Part shown: positions 27,758 to 37,279 of the stretch, in pieces | Numbering within the stretch: position 1 is the stretch's first letter | Layout of the letters: each line of letters opens with the position of its first letter | DNA from: Flavobacterium cellulosilyticum | GTDB lineage: Bacteria; Bacteroidota; Bacteroidia; Flavobacteriales; Flavobacteriaceae | DNA length: 64,000 nucleotides | NCBI RefSeq assembly: GCF_004349355.1 | Contig: NZ_SMFK01000001.1 | Coordinates: 919,393-983,392, forward strand | Direction: 5' to 3' | Made by a program: the position numbers and the translations under genes | Notes under the pieces: model-generated | Told to the model about the DNA's origin: nothing | Database searches by the model: none | Seen by the model: the letters and a program-made list of their open reading frames with translations, nothing else

Positions 27758-27936
27758 CATAAAATAGTATTAATTTTAAAAAAAAACATAAAAAATATTT
27801 TTTTTTAAGTTAAGGATCCTAGAAGTGATTAAATAGGAAGGTTTTGAGGAAGTAGAATATTTGTTTTTTACTTCATAAGAGTTTATTTTTTTTGCTTTAA
27901 AAATTAAAATTTTATTATAAGATGACTAAATTAAGT

Positions 27937-29346
27937 ATGAAGCAACTAGGCAAATTATTACTTGCTTTACTATTGATGTTGACATTGAGTTCCCATGCAC
28001 AGGTCAACAATAATTCATGGGCACTTTCTTTTGGTTTTAATGTTGTTGACTCAAGAGCAACTGCAGGAGGAAGTTCCTCTTTTATAAATAATACATTTTC
28101 TCAGCCTTTTAATTTAAAAGAATACTGGAATGTGCATCCTTCGGCAATTTATCTTAAAATTGCAAGGTCAGTAGGAAATAATTTGACTGTCGACTTTCAA
28201 GGGTCTTATAATAACATCGTCAAATTAGTAACTTATAATTCTAGTGCCTCTGTTCAAAACGGTAAAGAATATATTGTAACAAATCCTGGGAATTTAAAGT
28301 ATTATGGTTTTGACGGAAGTTTTAAGTATAGTTTAATGAATTTCATTAAATCTAAAGTAATTGATCCCTCTTTGCATTTAGGCGGAGGTTATACTTCTTG
28401 GGGAGACAATAGTTTTGCTACTCTTAATGGTGGTGCTGGATTAACTTTTTGGCTTAATGGAAATATCGGTTTAGCATTTGATACTACATTCAAAAAAGCT
28501 TTTGACGATAGTAATCGTTCACATTTACTACATACTGCAGGTCTTACGTATAATTTTGGAGGTAATGATAAAGACAAAGATGGAGTTTATGATAATGAAG
28601 ATGCATGTCCTAATATTAAAGGATTAAAACAGTTCAAGGGTTGTCCAGATTCTGATGGAGATGGGATTTCTGATAGTAGTGATGCATGTTCCGATGTATT
28701 TGGGTTGGCTTCATTGAGCGGCTGTCCTGATGCTGATGGCGATGGTGTTGCAGATAAAGATGATGAATGTCCAGATACTAAAGGATTGAGTGCTTATAGA
28801 GGTTGTCCAGATAGAGACGGTGATGGAATTATTGATAAAGAGGATAAATGTCCTACTGTAACGGGACTTAAAGCGAATAGAGGATGTCCGTTGATAGATT
28901 CAGACAATGATGGTGTAGATGATGAAGATGATGCTTGTCCTACAGTTGCTGGTCCTGAGAATAATAAAGGATGTCCAGAAGTATCTGATGAAGCAATAAA
29001 TAGCATTAGAACTGAAGCTAATTCAATTTACTTTAATTCAGGTAAAACAACATTCAAATCAGCGAATGTTTCTGCAAGACTGGATGTAATTGCAGTAATC
29101 ATAAGTAAATACCCAAATGCAAGTTTTACAATTGAGGGTCATACGGATAATGAAGGTTCAGCCGAAAGCAATCAAATACTTTCTGAAGAAAGAGCTAATG
29201 TTGTTAAGGAAGCTTTAATAGCAAGAGGCGTTAGTGCTTCTAAATTAACTGCCATTGGATATGGAGCTTCAAAACCTATTGCAACAAATACAACCGCTGC
29301 CGGTAAAGCAGAAAACAGAAGAACAGAAGTTATTTTAAACAAATAA
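27937..29346 (+). CDS. OmpA family protein with TSP type-3 repeats, paralog 3
   Basis: 469 residues from ATG 27937. An in-frame ATG at 27922 would add MTKLS, but the bases CTAAATTAAGT before 27937 are the same leader found before paralog 2, so they are probably untranslated. Signal peptide (MKQLGKLLLALLLMLTLSSHA), barrel, five TSP3 repeats and OmpA domain (FTIEGHTDNEGSAESNQILS). The most diverged TSP3 block of the three, with one repeat reading DACSDVFG where the others have DACPDVFG. Peptidoglycan anchoring is inferred from the family. Confidence 0.92.
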   Translation: MKQLGKLLLALLLMLTLSSHAQVNNNSWALSFGFNVVDSRATAGGSSSFINNTFSQPFNLKEYWNVHPSAIYLKIARSVGNNLTVDFQGSYNNIVKLVTYNSSASVQNGKEYIVTNPGNLKYYGFDGSFKYSLMNFIKSKVIDPSLHLGGGYTSWGDNSFATLNGGAGLTFWLNGNIGLAFDTTFKKAFDDSNRSHLLHTAGLTYNFGGNDKDKDGVYDNEDACPNIKGLKQFKGCPDSDGDGISDSSDACSDVFGLASLSGCPDADGDGVADKDDECPDTKGLSAYRGCPDRDGDGIIDKEDKCPTVTGLKANRGCPLIDSDNDGVDDEDDACPTVAGPENNKGCPEVSDEAINSIRTEANSIYFNSGKTTFKSANVSARLDVIAVIISKYPNASFTIEGHTDNEGSAESNQILSEERANVVKEALIARGVSASKLTAIGYGASKPIATNTTAAGKAENRRTEVILNK

Positions 29347-29364
29347 ATTCTTTTAATTAATTCG

Positions 29365-29396
29365 AAAAACCTCGATTTATCATGGTTTTTTTTTAT
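29365..29396 (+). terminator. Degenerate terminator of OmpA paralog 3
   Basis: AAAACC and GGTTTT outer arms with an inner GAT/ATC pairing and mismatches, then a T tract. It looks like a decayed relative of the terminators after paralogs 1 and 2. Confidence 0.55.
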
Positions 29397-29405
29397 TTTT
29401 ATAAA

Positions 29406-32168
29406 ATGACTGACATTTCTTTTTTAGACAAACTTGCATCAATATTAATTGATAAATATTCAGATCAACTTTCGAAAACTATTGTTGTTTTACCAAACAA
29501 GCGGGCTAAAATATTTCTTATTGAAGCACTAAAAAAGCAAGTTTCTAACACTGTTTTATCTCCTGAAATTATCAGTATCGAAGAGTTTATTCAGGAAATT
29601 GCCGGAATTCGTTCCGTAGATCCCATAGAATTATTGTTTGAGTTCTATGAAGTTTATTTGTTAATTACGGAAAAGTCAAGTCAGCAATCATTTGAGTTAT
29701 TTGCTAATTGGGCTAAAACATTACTTCAGGATTTCAATGAAATCGATCGTTACTTATTAAATCCATCACATGTACTTTCCTATTTAAAAGACATCGAGGA
29801 TATAAAAAAATGGGGAATAGAAGTAGAAAACAAAACCCAATTACTAGAAAATTACATTGATTTCTGGAAACTTTTGCCTAATTATTATCAATCACTTTAT
29901 TCTCACTTACTAAATAAAGGAATTGGTTACCAAGGATTGATTTATCGTGAAGCGGTACACAATCTCAATTATTTTACAGATACTATAAAAGAGAAGAAAT
30001 TTGTATTTGGTGGTTTTAACGCATTGAATGCATCTGAAGAAAAAATAATCCAACATCTTATTGCTAGTGACCAAGCCAAAGTATATTGGGATGTTGATCA
30101 AACGTTTCTAAACGACCCTTTTCACGATGCAGGTTTATTTGTTCGTAGATTCAAACAAAATTGGAAACACTACAAATCAAATCCTTTTGAATGGATCGTG
30201 GATGATTTTTCAGAAACTAAAAATATTCAGATTATTGGCACACCAAAGTCAATTGGTCAAACTAAAATTGCGGGAAGTATTATCGAAAATATCATAAAAG
30301 ATAATCCAAGTGCAACATTAGACAAAGTCGCAGTAGTTCTTGGAGAGGAAAACTTGTTGGTTCCTTTATTGTATTCTTTACCATCAACAGTTGGTGCTTT
30401 GAATGTTACAATGGGTTATTCAAGCAAGAACAACCCAGCGCAGATTTTAATTGCCAAATTGTTCAAAATGCACACCAATGCCTTGTCCAGAAACGCCAAA
30501 AGCTATGTGTTGTATTACAAAGATGTTTTGGATATTTTAACACATCCTTTAGTTGAACCCTATGCAAATACAGCTGTATTAGTTACGGTTATCAATACCA
30601 ATAATTATACGTTCATTACGCATCACAAATTGATGGATTTGAATCCAAATCCGAGTGATTTGTTTCTTTTACTTTTCCAAAAATGGGAAGATGGATCGAT
30701 ACCGGTTTTAGAAACCATTTCAAAATTGCTATTAAAGATTAAAAGTAATTTAAGTAATGACAACGACGAGGAAAAGATTACAAAAGCCTTTGTTTATTCT
30801 ATTTTCAAGACAATTAACAAACTGATTAATTATTACTCAAAGCACACTCATATTGATAAAATTGAGACGCTTTATGCGATTTATAAACAAGTCATTGATT
30901 TGGCCGAAGTATCATTTGAAGGGGAACCCTTGAATGGTTTGCAAATTATGGGTGTTTTAGAAAGCCGTGTTTTAGATTTTGATACTGTTATCATTACTTC
31001 GATGAATGAAGGGAAATTACCTGCAGGAAAATCACAAAATTCATTTATTCCGTACGATGTAAAAAGGGAGTTGGGTTTGCCCACTTTCAAAGAAAAAGAC
31101 GCCATTTACACCTATCACTTTTACCATTTATTACAACGGGCCAAAAACATTTACTTGATTTACAATACCGAAAGTGAAGGTTTAGATGCGGGCGAAAAAA
31201 GTCGTTTCATCACGCAATTAGAAGTTGAAAGACAGCCAAAACACAATCTTACACACGAAATCTACAATGCTGTTCTCCCAGAAACAGCTTACCAACCTAT
31301 GGTAGTTCCAAAATCGGAATTGGTGATGGCTCGATTGAAGGAGATTTCAGAAAAAGGATTTTCCCCTTCGGCCTTGACGAGTTATATTAGAAATCCGATA
31401 CAGTTCTATTTCCAAAAGATTTTGCGCATCAGCGAAGTGGAAGAAGTCGAGGAAAATATTGCATTGAATACTTTAGGAACTATTATTCACGAAACTTTAG
31501 AAGCTTTATACACGCCTTTTATTGGAAAATTTTTGACTGAAAATGATATTTTAAGTTGCTTTAAACTTTTGGATGAAGAAGTATTGAAACAATTCAAGTT
31601 GGTTTACAAAGAGGGTGAAATCAAAAAAGGGCGGAATCTTTTGGCTTTTGAAGTAGCGAAGCGCAATGTTTCTAATTTTTTGAAAGTAGAATTAGAAACT
31701 ATTAAAGAAGGAGATGCAATTAAGATTATCGCATTAGAACAAACATTTGAACGAAAATTAGAACATCCAAGTTTACCGTTTCCTGTATTGATTAAGGGAA
31801 ATGTTGACAGAATTGAAGAGCGTAACGGAGTGATTCGAATTATCGATTATAAAACGGGTAAGGTTGAAAAATCGAGTGTCACTTTAAAATCATGGAAAGG
31901 ATTAACCGAAGATATTAAAAACGATAAAATTATTCAAGTGCTAGCGTATGCATTCATGTATGAAGAACACGCAAATTCGAAGCCGATTGAAGCTGGAATT
32001 ATTTCTTTCAAAAATTTAAAATCAGGTTTTTTGGCTTTTAATTTTAAAGAGGGCAAAGAAGAAGGCACGACAATTGACACCAAAATTCTAACCAATTATT
32101 TAGATGAAATGGTGTTGATGTTGATTGAAATTCTGGATGAAACCATTCCTTTTGAAGAGAAAGTTTAA
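29406..32168 (+). CDS. addB: AddB-like PD-(D/E)XK nuclease with inactive helicase fold
   Basis: 920 residues from ATG 29406 (MTDISFLDKLASILIDKY); an in-frame ATG at 29382 lies in the preceding terminator. The N-terminal half resembles a UvrD-like fold without a Walker A (TIVVLPNKRAKIFLIEAL) but with a late helicase-type block (GLQIMGVLESRVLDFDTVIITSMNEGKLP, split here by motif). The C-terminal nuclease (about 660-915) has SPSALTSYIRNPIQFYF-type entry, IIHETLEALY, GNVDRIEER and IIDYKTGKVE. No Fe-S cysteine cluster is obvious, unlike Firmicute AddB. It probably pairs with the AddA-like protein. Its stop overlaps the stop of the convergent hydrolase pseudogene. Confidence 0.87.
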   Translation: MTDISFLDKLASILIDKYSDQLSKTIVVLPNKRAKIFLIEALKKQVSNTVLSPEIISIEEFIQEIAGIRSVDPIELLFEFYEVYLLITEKSSQQSFELFANWAKTLLQDFNEIDRYLLNPSHVLSYLKDIEDIKKWGIEVENKTQLLENYIDFWKLLPNYYQSLYSHLLNKGIGYQGLIYREAVHNLNYFTDTIKEKKFVFGGFNALNASEEKIIQHLIASDQAKVYWDVDQTFLNDPFHDAGLFVRRFKQNWKHYKSNPFEWIVDDFSETKNIQIIGTPKSIGQTKIAGSIIENIIKDNPSATLDKVAVVLGEENLLVPLLYSLPSTVGALNVTMGYSSKNNPAQILIAKLFKMHTNALSRNAKSYVLYYKDVLDILTHPLVEPYANTAVLVTVINTNNYTFITHHKLMDLNPNPSDLFLLLFQKWEDGSIPVLETISKLLLKIKSNLSNDNDEEKITKAFVYSIFKTINKLINYYSKHTHIDKIETLYAIYKQVIDLAEVSFEGEPLNGLQIMGVLESRVLDFDTVIITSMNEGKLPAGKSQNSFIPYDVKRELGLPTFKEKDAIYTYHFYHLLQRAKNIYLIYNTESEGLDAGEKSRFITQLEVERQPKHNLTHEIYNAVLPETAYQPMVVPKSELVMARLKEISEKGFSPSALTSYIRNPIQFYFQKILRISEVEEVEENIALNTLGTIIHETLEALYTPFIGKFLTENDILSCFKLLDEEVLKQFKLVYKEGEIKKGRNLLAFEVAKRNVSNFLKVELETIKEGDAIKIIALEQTFERKLEHPSLPFPVLIKGNVDRIEERNGVIRIIDYKTGKVEKSSVTLKSWKGLTEDIKNDKIIQVLAYAFMYEEHANSKPIEAGIISFKNLKSGFLAFNFKEGKEEGTTIDTKILTNYLDEMVLMLIEILDETIPFEEKV

Positions 32169-32770
32169 GTTCCCTTAATAAATCCTAACAATGCTTTTTT
32201 TAATTCTTCTCGATTTTCAATGTGGCTCATATGTCCATCAGGAAAAGTAACAAGCTTTACACTGGTGTTTTCTATTTGTTTTAGTGAATCTTTGTATAAT
32301 AAAGCGGGATCTTTTTCTCCTAAAATCAGTAAAAGTGGAAAAGAGGAAGTTTGTAATTGAGTCTATCTGTCTTTTCTTATTTTCATTCCCTTGAGTGAGG
32401 CAACAACTCCTTGTAATGGTGTTTTCAACGCTTCTTTCTTTACTTTTTCGATTTCATCCGCTAGTCTTCCTCGATTGCAGGGATTGATTAAATTAGCAAT
32501 AGAAAGTCTGACAAAACCGGCATAATCTTTCTTTACGGCTTTTATGGCGCGATCACGATTTGTTTTTCGCTGCTCGCTGTCGGCTTTTGAAGTTGAATTC
32601 ATCAAAACCAAGCCTTTTATCATTATAGGAAACATTTCGGCGAAAGCCAAAGCCACATAACCTCCCTTGGAATGCCCGACGAAAACCGCTTTTCGGATGC
32701 GTAATTTAAAGCAGGAATACAACCTGCAATACCACTTTTCATGCCTTCCTTTACCATGGCGGTATTCCAT
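32165..32770 (-). pseudogene. Decayed duplicate of the alpha/beta hydrolase gene
   Basis: Reads as the C-terminal two-thirds of the hydrolase encoded at 41329-42111. The region 32371-32700 matches 41539-41870 almost base for base. The frame is broken by an in-frame TAG at 32363-32365, where the intact copy has Glu, and then continues in register (LILGEKDP, YKDSLKQIENT, FPDGHMSHIEN). The N-terminal third, including the HGFLENKSMW oxyanion region, is missing; homology fades upstream of about 32700. The catalytic elbow reads GHSKGG instead of GHSMGG. Its stop codon overlaps the addB stop, the same geometry as at the right-hand copy. Confidence 0.9.
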
Positions 32771-32997
32771 ACTAAAAACATGGGTGCTTAAATAATTGGG
32801 TGCTTTATATTTAAAAGTTGTGTAAGTTTGGTTTCCCTTGATATTATTATATATGCCGCTTACTTACATCTAATCTAAATTATTTTAAATTTAAAAATAC
32901 ATTTTTATGGTATGATCAATTTCTGAAAGATTTAATGAGATATATATATAAATTACACTTTAGTAGTAAAATATTTAATTCGAAACATAATATTAAA

Positions 32998-33005
32998 TAT
33001 ATTTG
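32998..33005 (+). promoter_or_regulatory. -7 box of the polysaccharide operon
   Basis: TAtaTTTG, 51 bases before the first ATG; no TTG at the usual distance upstream. Confidence 0.5.
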
Positions 33006-33014
33006 TTTTTAAAA

Positions 33015-33037
33015 TTAAACAATTTAAAATTGTTTAA
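33015..33037. promoter_or_regulatory. Perfect 11-base dyad in the operon leader
   Basis: TTAAACAATTT, one base, then AAATTGTTTAA. It lies between the -7 box and the first start codon, so it is placed for an operator or an RNA hairpin. Confidence 0.55.
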
Positions 33038-33056
33038 CTAAAATCTCTCCTGTTTA

Positions 33057-34100
33057 ATGTTTAACAAAACACCTGAAAACCCTCCGAAAATAAAACCTTA
33101 CAATGGTAACGATTCTATTTTGTGGTCAGTAATGATACCCGTTTACAATTGTTTTAATTACATTGAAATCACATTAAACAGCGTTCTTCAACAAGCCCCT
33201 AGTAGCGAATTAATGCAAATTGAAGTTATTGATGATTGCAGTACCGATGGTGACGTTGAAAAACTAGTTAATGAGGTTGGAAAAGGTCGAATTACATATT
33301 ACAGGCAACAAGAAAATGTTGGGAGTTTAAGGAATTTTGAAACGTGTATAAATCGTTCCAAAGGAAAATATATACACCTTTTACATGGGGACGATAAAAT
33401 AGATTTTGGGTTCTATAATGAAATAGAAACTTTATTTCACAATTTCCCACAAGCTGGGGCTGCTTTTACTAATTTTAAATATATTGATAGCAAGAATAAA
33501 TTAGTTGACATTAAAAACAAAAAAATTCTTGATTCTCCAGGTGAGATACATAATTTTATTGATATGATTGCTGTACAACAATTAATACAACCACCAGCAA
33601 TTGTTGTGAAGCGCACTACATACGAGACTTTAGGCAGTTTTTTTGCCGTTCATTATGGTGAAGATTGGGAAATGTGGACCAGAATAGCATCAAAATTTCC
33701 AATGGCTTACTCACCTAAATATCTAGCTTTTTATAGAGTTAATCACGGTATAGGAATAAGCCATAACAGTTTTATTAGTGGCCAAAATGTTATGGATATG
33801 AAAAAGGTTATCAACATCATAAAAAATTATATACCAGTTAATAAACAATCCAAAATAGAAAAAGCATCCTTAAAATATTATGCAAAATATTGTGCTAAAG
33901 TTGCTAATAGTTTACTACTTGATAACAAAGATGCTGCATTTAGGCAAATTAGGGGTGCTTGGAGTATAAGTAAGGATTATAAAACGCTTTTGTGGATAGT
34001 TCGATTTTATTCTATGTACATTTTAAGATATAAGCAAATTGAAAATTTATGGTACAGCACTAAAAAGAATGTGTCTAAGATAAAATTAAATAATTTTTGA
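33057..34100 (+). CDS. Glycosyltransferase family 2 (paralog 1 of operon)
   Basis: 347-residue GT-A enzyme, soluble or peripherally bound. Nucleotide-sugar fold motifs: WSVMIPVYNC at about 23-32, IEVIDDCSTDGD, and the DxD-type metal site LLHGDDK near residue 120; YGEDWEMWTRIA is the acceptor-side acidic block. First gene of a tightly packed operon. It is a close paralog of the gene at 36263-37267, sharing long blocks such as NVGSLRNFETCINRS and GKYIHLLHGDD. The sugar and linkage cannot be predicted. Confidence 0.92.
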   Translation: MFNKTPENPPKIKPYNGNDSILWSVMIPVYNCFNYIEITLNSVLQQAPSSELMQIEVIDDCSTDGDVEKLVNEVGKGRITYYRQQENVGSLRNFETCINRSKGKYIHLLHGDDKIDFGFYNEIETLFHNFPQAGAAFTNFKYIDSKNKLVDIKNKKILDSPGEIHNFIDMIAVQQLIQPPAIVVKRTTYETLGSFFAVHYGEDWEMWTRIASKFPMAYSPKYLAFYRVNHGIGISHNSFISGQNVMDMKKVINIIKNYIPVNKQSKIEKASLKYYAKYCAKVANSLLLDNKDAAFRQIRGAWSISKDYKTLLWIVRFYSMYILRYKQIENLWYSTKKNVSKIKLNNF

Positions 34101-34102
34101 TA

Positions 34103-34969
34103 ATGAGTAAAAAAGAAATTGATCATGAATTATTAAATTGGGAATGGGAAATTAAACCAGAAACATCGTGGTGGAACCTTAATTTTAAGGAACTTGTATC
34201 TTATAAAGATTTAATACTTCAATTAGCAAGAAAAGAATTTCTTGGTTTATATCAACAAACTTTATTAGGTCCTTTTTGGGCGTTACTCCAACCTTTGCTT
34301 ACGGTAATTACCTATGTGATTGTATTTAATCGTGTTATTGGAATTTCTACGGGTAGTGTACCGCCTTTTTTATTTAATCTTATTGGTATTACACTTTGGA
34401 ATCTTTTTTCAGAAATGTTTTTACAAACCTCAAAAACCTTTTCCCTAAATGTTGAAATTTTTTCTAAAGTATATTTTCCCAGAATTATAGTTGCCATTTC
34501 TACTCTTTGGCTTCAATTGATATTATTTAGTATTCAGCTTCTTTTATTGTTTGCTACATATTTATACTTTTCTATAATAGGTGATTTACATTTCGATATT
34601 TCTAGAATCTTTTTAATTTTCCCTATAATAGTAATAACAACAGGTATTGGGTTTGGTGGCGGTTTAATTTTCTCGGTACTTACAGCAAAATACAGAGATC
34701 TTACAGCTTTAATCCAACTTATTATACGATTGCTAATGTTTGTGTGCCCAATATTTTACACATTAAGTATGGTGCCTGAAAACATGCAGTGGTTGGTAAT
34801 TATTAATCCGTTGTCATCACTCTTTGAATATTTTAGATTTGCATTTTTAGGAACTGGTACTTTAAACACATTCTTACTAATGTATAGTGCCGTTTTTATG
34901 GTAATTATTGGATGTTTTGGAATTATGCTATTTAATAAAATGAGTGATAAATTAATAGATATTTTATAA
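34103..34969 (+). CDS. wzm: Polysaccharide ABC transporter permease (Wzm type)
   Basis: 288 residues with a cytoplasmic N-terminus and about six membrane segments; the ABC-2 signature LLGPFWALLQPLLTVITYVI follows the amphipathic RKEFLGLYQQT helix. It forms the channel that exports a lipid-linked polysaccharide across the inner membrane together with the next gene's ATPase. Starts at ATG 34103, two bases after the preceding stop; an overlapping TTG at 34097 is less likely. The symbol reflects type, not proven orthology. Confidence 0.92.
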   Translation: MSKKEIDHELLNWEWEIKPETSWWNLNFKELVSYKDLILQLARKEFLGLYQQTLLGPFWALLQPLLTVITYVIVFNRVIGISTGSVPPFLFNLIGITLWNLFSEMFLQTSKTFSLNVEIFSKVYFPRIIVAISTLWLQLILFSIQLLLLFATYLYFSIIGDLHFDISRIFLIFPIIVITTGIGFGGGLIFSVLTAKYRDLTALIQLIIRLLMFVCPIFYTLSMVPENMQWLVIINPLSSLFEYFRFAFLGTGTLNTFLLMYSAVFMVIIGCFGIMLFNKMSDKLIDIL

Positions 34970-34976
34970 AAAAAAT

Positions 34977-36260
34977 ATGTCGGATATTGTAATACAGGCT
35001 GAAAATATTTCAAAAATGTACCAACTTGGAAGTATAGGTTCGGGGTCTTTACGTCGTGATATGCAATATTGGTGGGAACGCGAAATTCTTAAAAGGGAGA
35101 ACCCAAATCAATATATCAATGGAAGTAACAAGATTGATAACGCCGATATGATCTGGGCACTCAAAAATGTTAATTTTGAATTAAAACAAGGTGAAGCATT
35201 AGGAATCATTGGAAGCAATGGGGCTGGAAAATCGACCTTATTAAAAGTGATATCTAGAATTATTAAACCTACTGAAGGTATTGTTCGTGGTCGTGGTCGT
35301 ATAAGTAGTCTATTGGAGGTTGGAACCGGCTTTCACCCTGAACTTACTGGTAGAGAGAATATTTTTATTAGCGGTCTTATATTGGGAATGAAAAAAACTG
35401 AAATATTTGCAAAGTTTGATGAAATAGTTGATTTTTCAGGTGTTGAAGCATTTATTGATACACCCGTAAAAAGATATTCCTCTGGTATGTATGTTCGTTT
35501 AGCCTTTGCTGTTGCAGCACATTTAGAGCCAGATATTCTCATTGTTGATGAAGTTTTGGCTGTCGGCGATGCTGATTTTCAAAAAAAATGCCTCGGAAAA
35601 ATGAACGATGCGACCAGCAAAAGTGGTCGTACAGTCATATTTGTGAGTCATAATTTGCAAGCAGTAAATAATCTTTGCACAAAAGCCTTATGGTTAGATA
35701 AAGGAAGTATTCGTTCAAAAGGAAATACCAAAACAGTTATCAATGATTATTTAAACACATTGCACAAAAAAGGTTGGGTAAAGAAATATCCCACCCTTAA
35801 TGAAGCACCGGGTAATGATTTTATAAGAGTCATGTATGTAGAACTTATCGCTGGTCTTAAAGATCCCAATGATGTTGTGGATATTAGAACTCCACTAACA
35901 GTGAAGTTTAGATTTTATAATGCCAGTGATAATATAGTGCTATCTACCGATTTGTTACTGTTTACATTAGCTGGTGAATGCATATTCGACATTCCTTCAA
36001 AACCAGCTAGCTATAAAAAGGGTATCATTGAAGGAGAATGTAAAATTCCGGGAAACTTTCTGAATGATGGATCTTATTATTTTACATTATATTTTGCAAA
36101 AGATACTTCGTCTGAACTATTTTCATATGAAGAATGTTTGATGTTTGATATTGCAGATTATCGTGATAGTATTAACTGGTATGACAAGTGGTGGGGGTAT
36201 GTACGACCAGATTTTCCATTGTTATTAAACCCTGTAGAAAATGATTTAAAAAACTTATAA
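34977..36260 (+). CDS. wzt: Polysaccharide ABC transporter ATPase with C-terminal cargo-binding domain (Wzt type)
   Basis: 427 residues. The ATPase domain has Walker A GSNGAGKSTLLK (about residue 78), the Q-loop/SSL block of polysaccharide ATPases (RISSLLEVGTGFHPELTGREN), signature YSSGMYVRLAFA, Walker B ILIVDEVLAVGD and switch SHN. After about residue 270 a beta-rich Wzt_C-like domain follows (VKFRFYNASDNIV, DGSYYFTLYFA). In characterised O-antigen systems this domain recognises a modified chain end, so the polymer here may carry a terminal cap. Seven bases separate it from wzm. Confidence 0.93.
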   Translation: MSDIVIQAENISKMYQLGSIGSGSLRRDMQYWWEREILKRENPNQYINGSNKIDNADMIWALKNVNFELKQGEALGIIGSNGAGKSTLLKVISRIIKPTEGIVRGRGRISSLLEVGTGFHPELTGRENIFISGLILGMKKTEIFAKFDEIVDFSGVEAFIDTPVKRYSSGMYVRLAFAVAAHLEPDILIVDEVLAVGDADFQKKCLGKMNDATSKSGRTVIFVSHNLQAVNNLCTKALWLDKGSIRSKGNTKTVINDYLNTLHKKGWVKKYPTLNEAPGNDFIRVMYVELIAGLKDPNDVVDIRTPLTVKFRFYNASDNIVLSTDLLLFTLAGECIFDIPSKPASYKKGIIEGECKIPGNFLNDGSYYFTLYFAKDTSSELFSYEECLMFDIADYRDSINWYDKWWGYVRPDFPLLLNPVENDLKNL

Positions 36261-36262
36261 TA

Positions 36263-37267
36263 GTGCAAAGAATACCTACATCACCTCCAAATATTTCTCC
36301 AATAGAGGATGATTTACACCGTCCTCTGTGGTCGGTGATGATTCCAGCATATAACTGTTCCCAATATCTGTCCGAAACTATACAAAGCGTGTTGCAACAA
36401 GATATGGGAATAGATTTAATGCAAATAGAAGTAATAGATGATTGTAGTACAGATAGTCATGTTGAAGAATTGGTGAGAAAAGTGGGGAAAGGCCGTGTAA
36501 GCTATTTTAGCCAGAAACAAAACGTTGGTAGTCTTAGAAATTTTGAAACCTGCATTAATAGATCTAGAGGAAAATATATTCATTTATTGCATGGAGATGA
36601 TCGTGTAAAAACGGGTTATTACACTACAATTACAAATCTTTTTGAAAAGTATCCTACGGCTGGTGCTGCTTATTGCGCATGGAATTACATAACAAGTGAA
36701 GGTGATTTTTCCCATGTATCTCGTATTGAGGCAGAGGAAGAAGGAATATTAGAAAATTGGTTATATAAATTAGCTGAACATCCCCGGCTTCAATATGTAA
36801 CAATTTGCGTAAAACGCGAAGTATACGAAAAATTAGGTAGTTTTTATTTGGTTACTTATGGTGAAGACTGGGAAATGTGGGCAAGAATCGCAAAACAATA
36901 TCCCACAGCTTACACTCCAAAAGTTTTGGCAGAATATCGCGAGCATAAAAATTCAATTACTTGGCAAAGTTATAGAAATGGTCAAAATATTAAAGATCTA
37001 GCTAAAGTAACCTCTGTTATAGTTAGTTATTTGCCAAAAAAAGATCAGCGTAAAATGATTAGGAGATCCAGACAAATTTATATTTATTGGGTTTTAAATG
37101 TTGTTTCTGAAAATTGGCAAGCCGAAAAAAATAAAGAAATCGTCTATATCCAAATTAAAACTATTTTTTCTATTTATGTAGACTATTATGTGATAAACAA
37201 ATCTGCTCGTATTTTGCTTAAAATCTGGAGTTGGCCTATTTTAAAGTACTTCACAAAAACACCTTAA
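36263..37267 (+). CDS. Glycosyltransferase family 2 (paralog 2 of operon)
   Basis: 334 residues, starting with GTG at 36263, two bases after the wzt stop. GT-A motifs WSVMIPAYNC, IEVIDDCSTDSH, LLHGDDRVK and YGEDWEMWARIAKQYP. Close paralog of the gene at 33057, which lies on the other side of the transporter genes. The two differ most in the middle (acceptor-binding) part, so they probably add related sugars to different acceptors. Confidence 0.91.
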   Translation: MQRIPTSPPNISPIEDDLHRPLWSVMIPAYNCSQYLSETIQSVLQQDMGIDLMQIEVIDDCSTDSHVEELVRKVGKGRVSYFSQKQNVGSLRNFETCINRSRGKYIHLLHGDDRVKTGYYTTITNLFEKYPTAGAAYCAWNYITSEGDFSHVSRIEAEEEGILENWLYKLAEHPRLQYVTICVKREVYEKLGSFYLVTYGEDWEMWARIAKQYPTAYTPKVLAEYREHKNSITWQSYRNGQNIKDLAKVTSVIVSYLPKKDQRKMIRRSRQIYIYWVLNVVSENWQAEKNKEIVYIQIKTIFSIYVDYYVINKSARILLKIWSWPILKYFTKTP

Positions 37268-37279
37268 TAAAATTAGTAC

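Larger units (their letters stand above)
32771..33056. other. AT-rich promoter and leader of the polysaccharide operon
   Basis: No gene seen. Contains a TATA-rich stretch, a TAtaTTTG -7 box at 32998-33005 and an 11-base dyad in the leader. Confidence 0.6.

Noticed and set aside
32165..33056. Insertion sequence at the left edge of the polysaccharide island
   Set aside because: No transposase, terminal inverted repeats or target duplication; the sequence is explained by a decayed hydrolase gene.
34756..35013. Minus-strand open frames within the polysaccharide operon
   Set aside because: They lie opposite strongly conserved transporter genes and show no recognisable domain.
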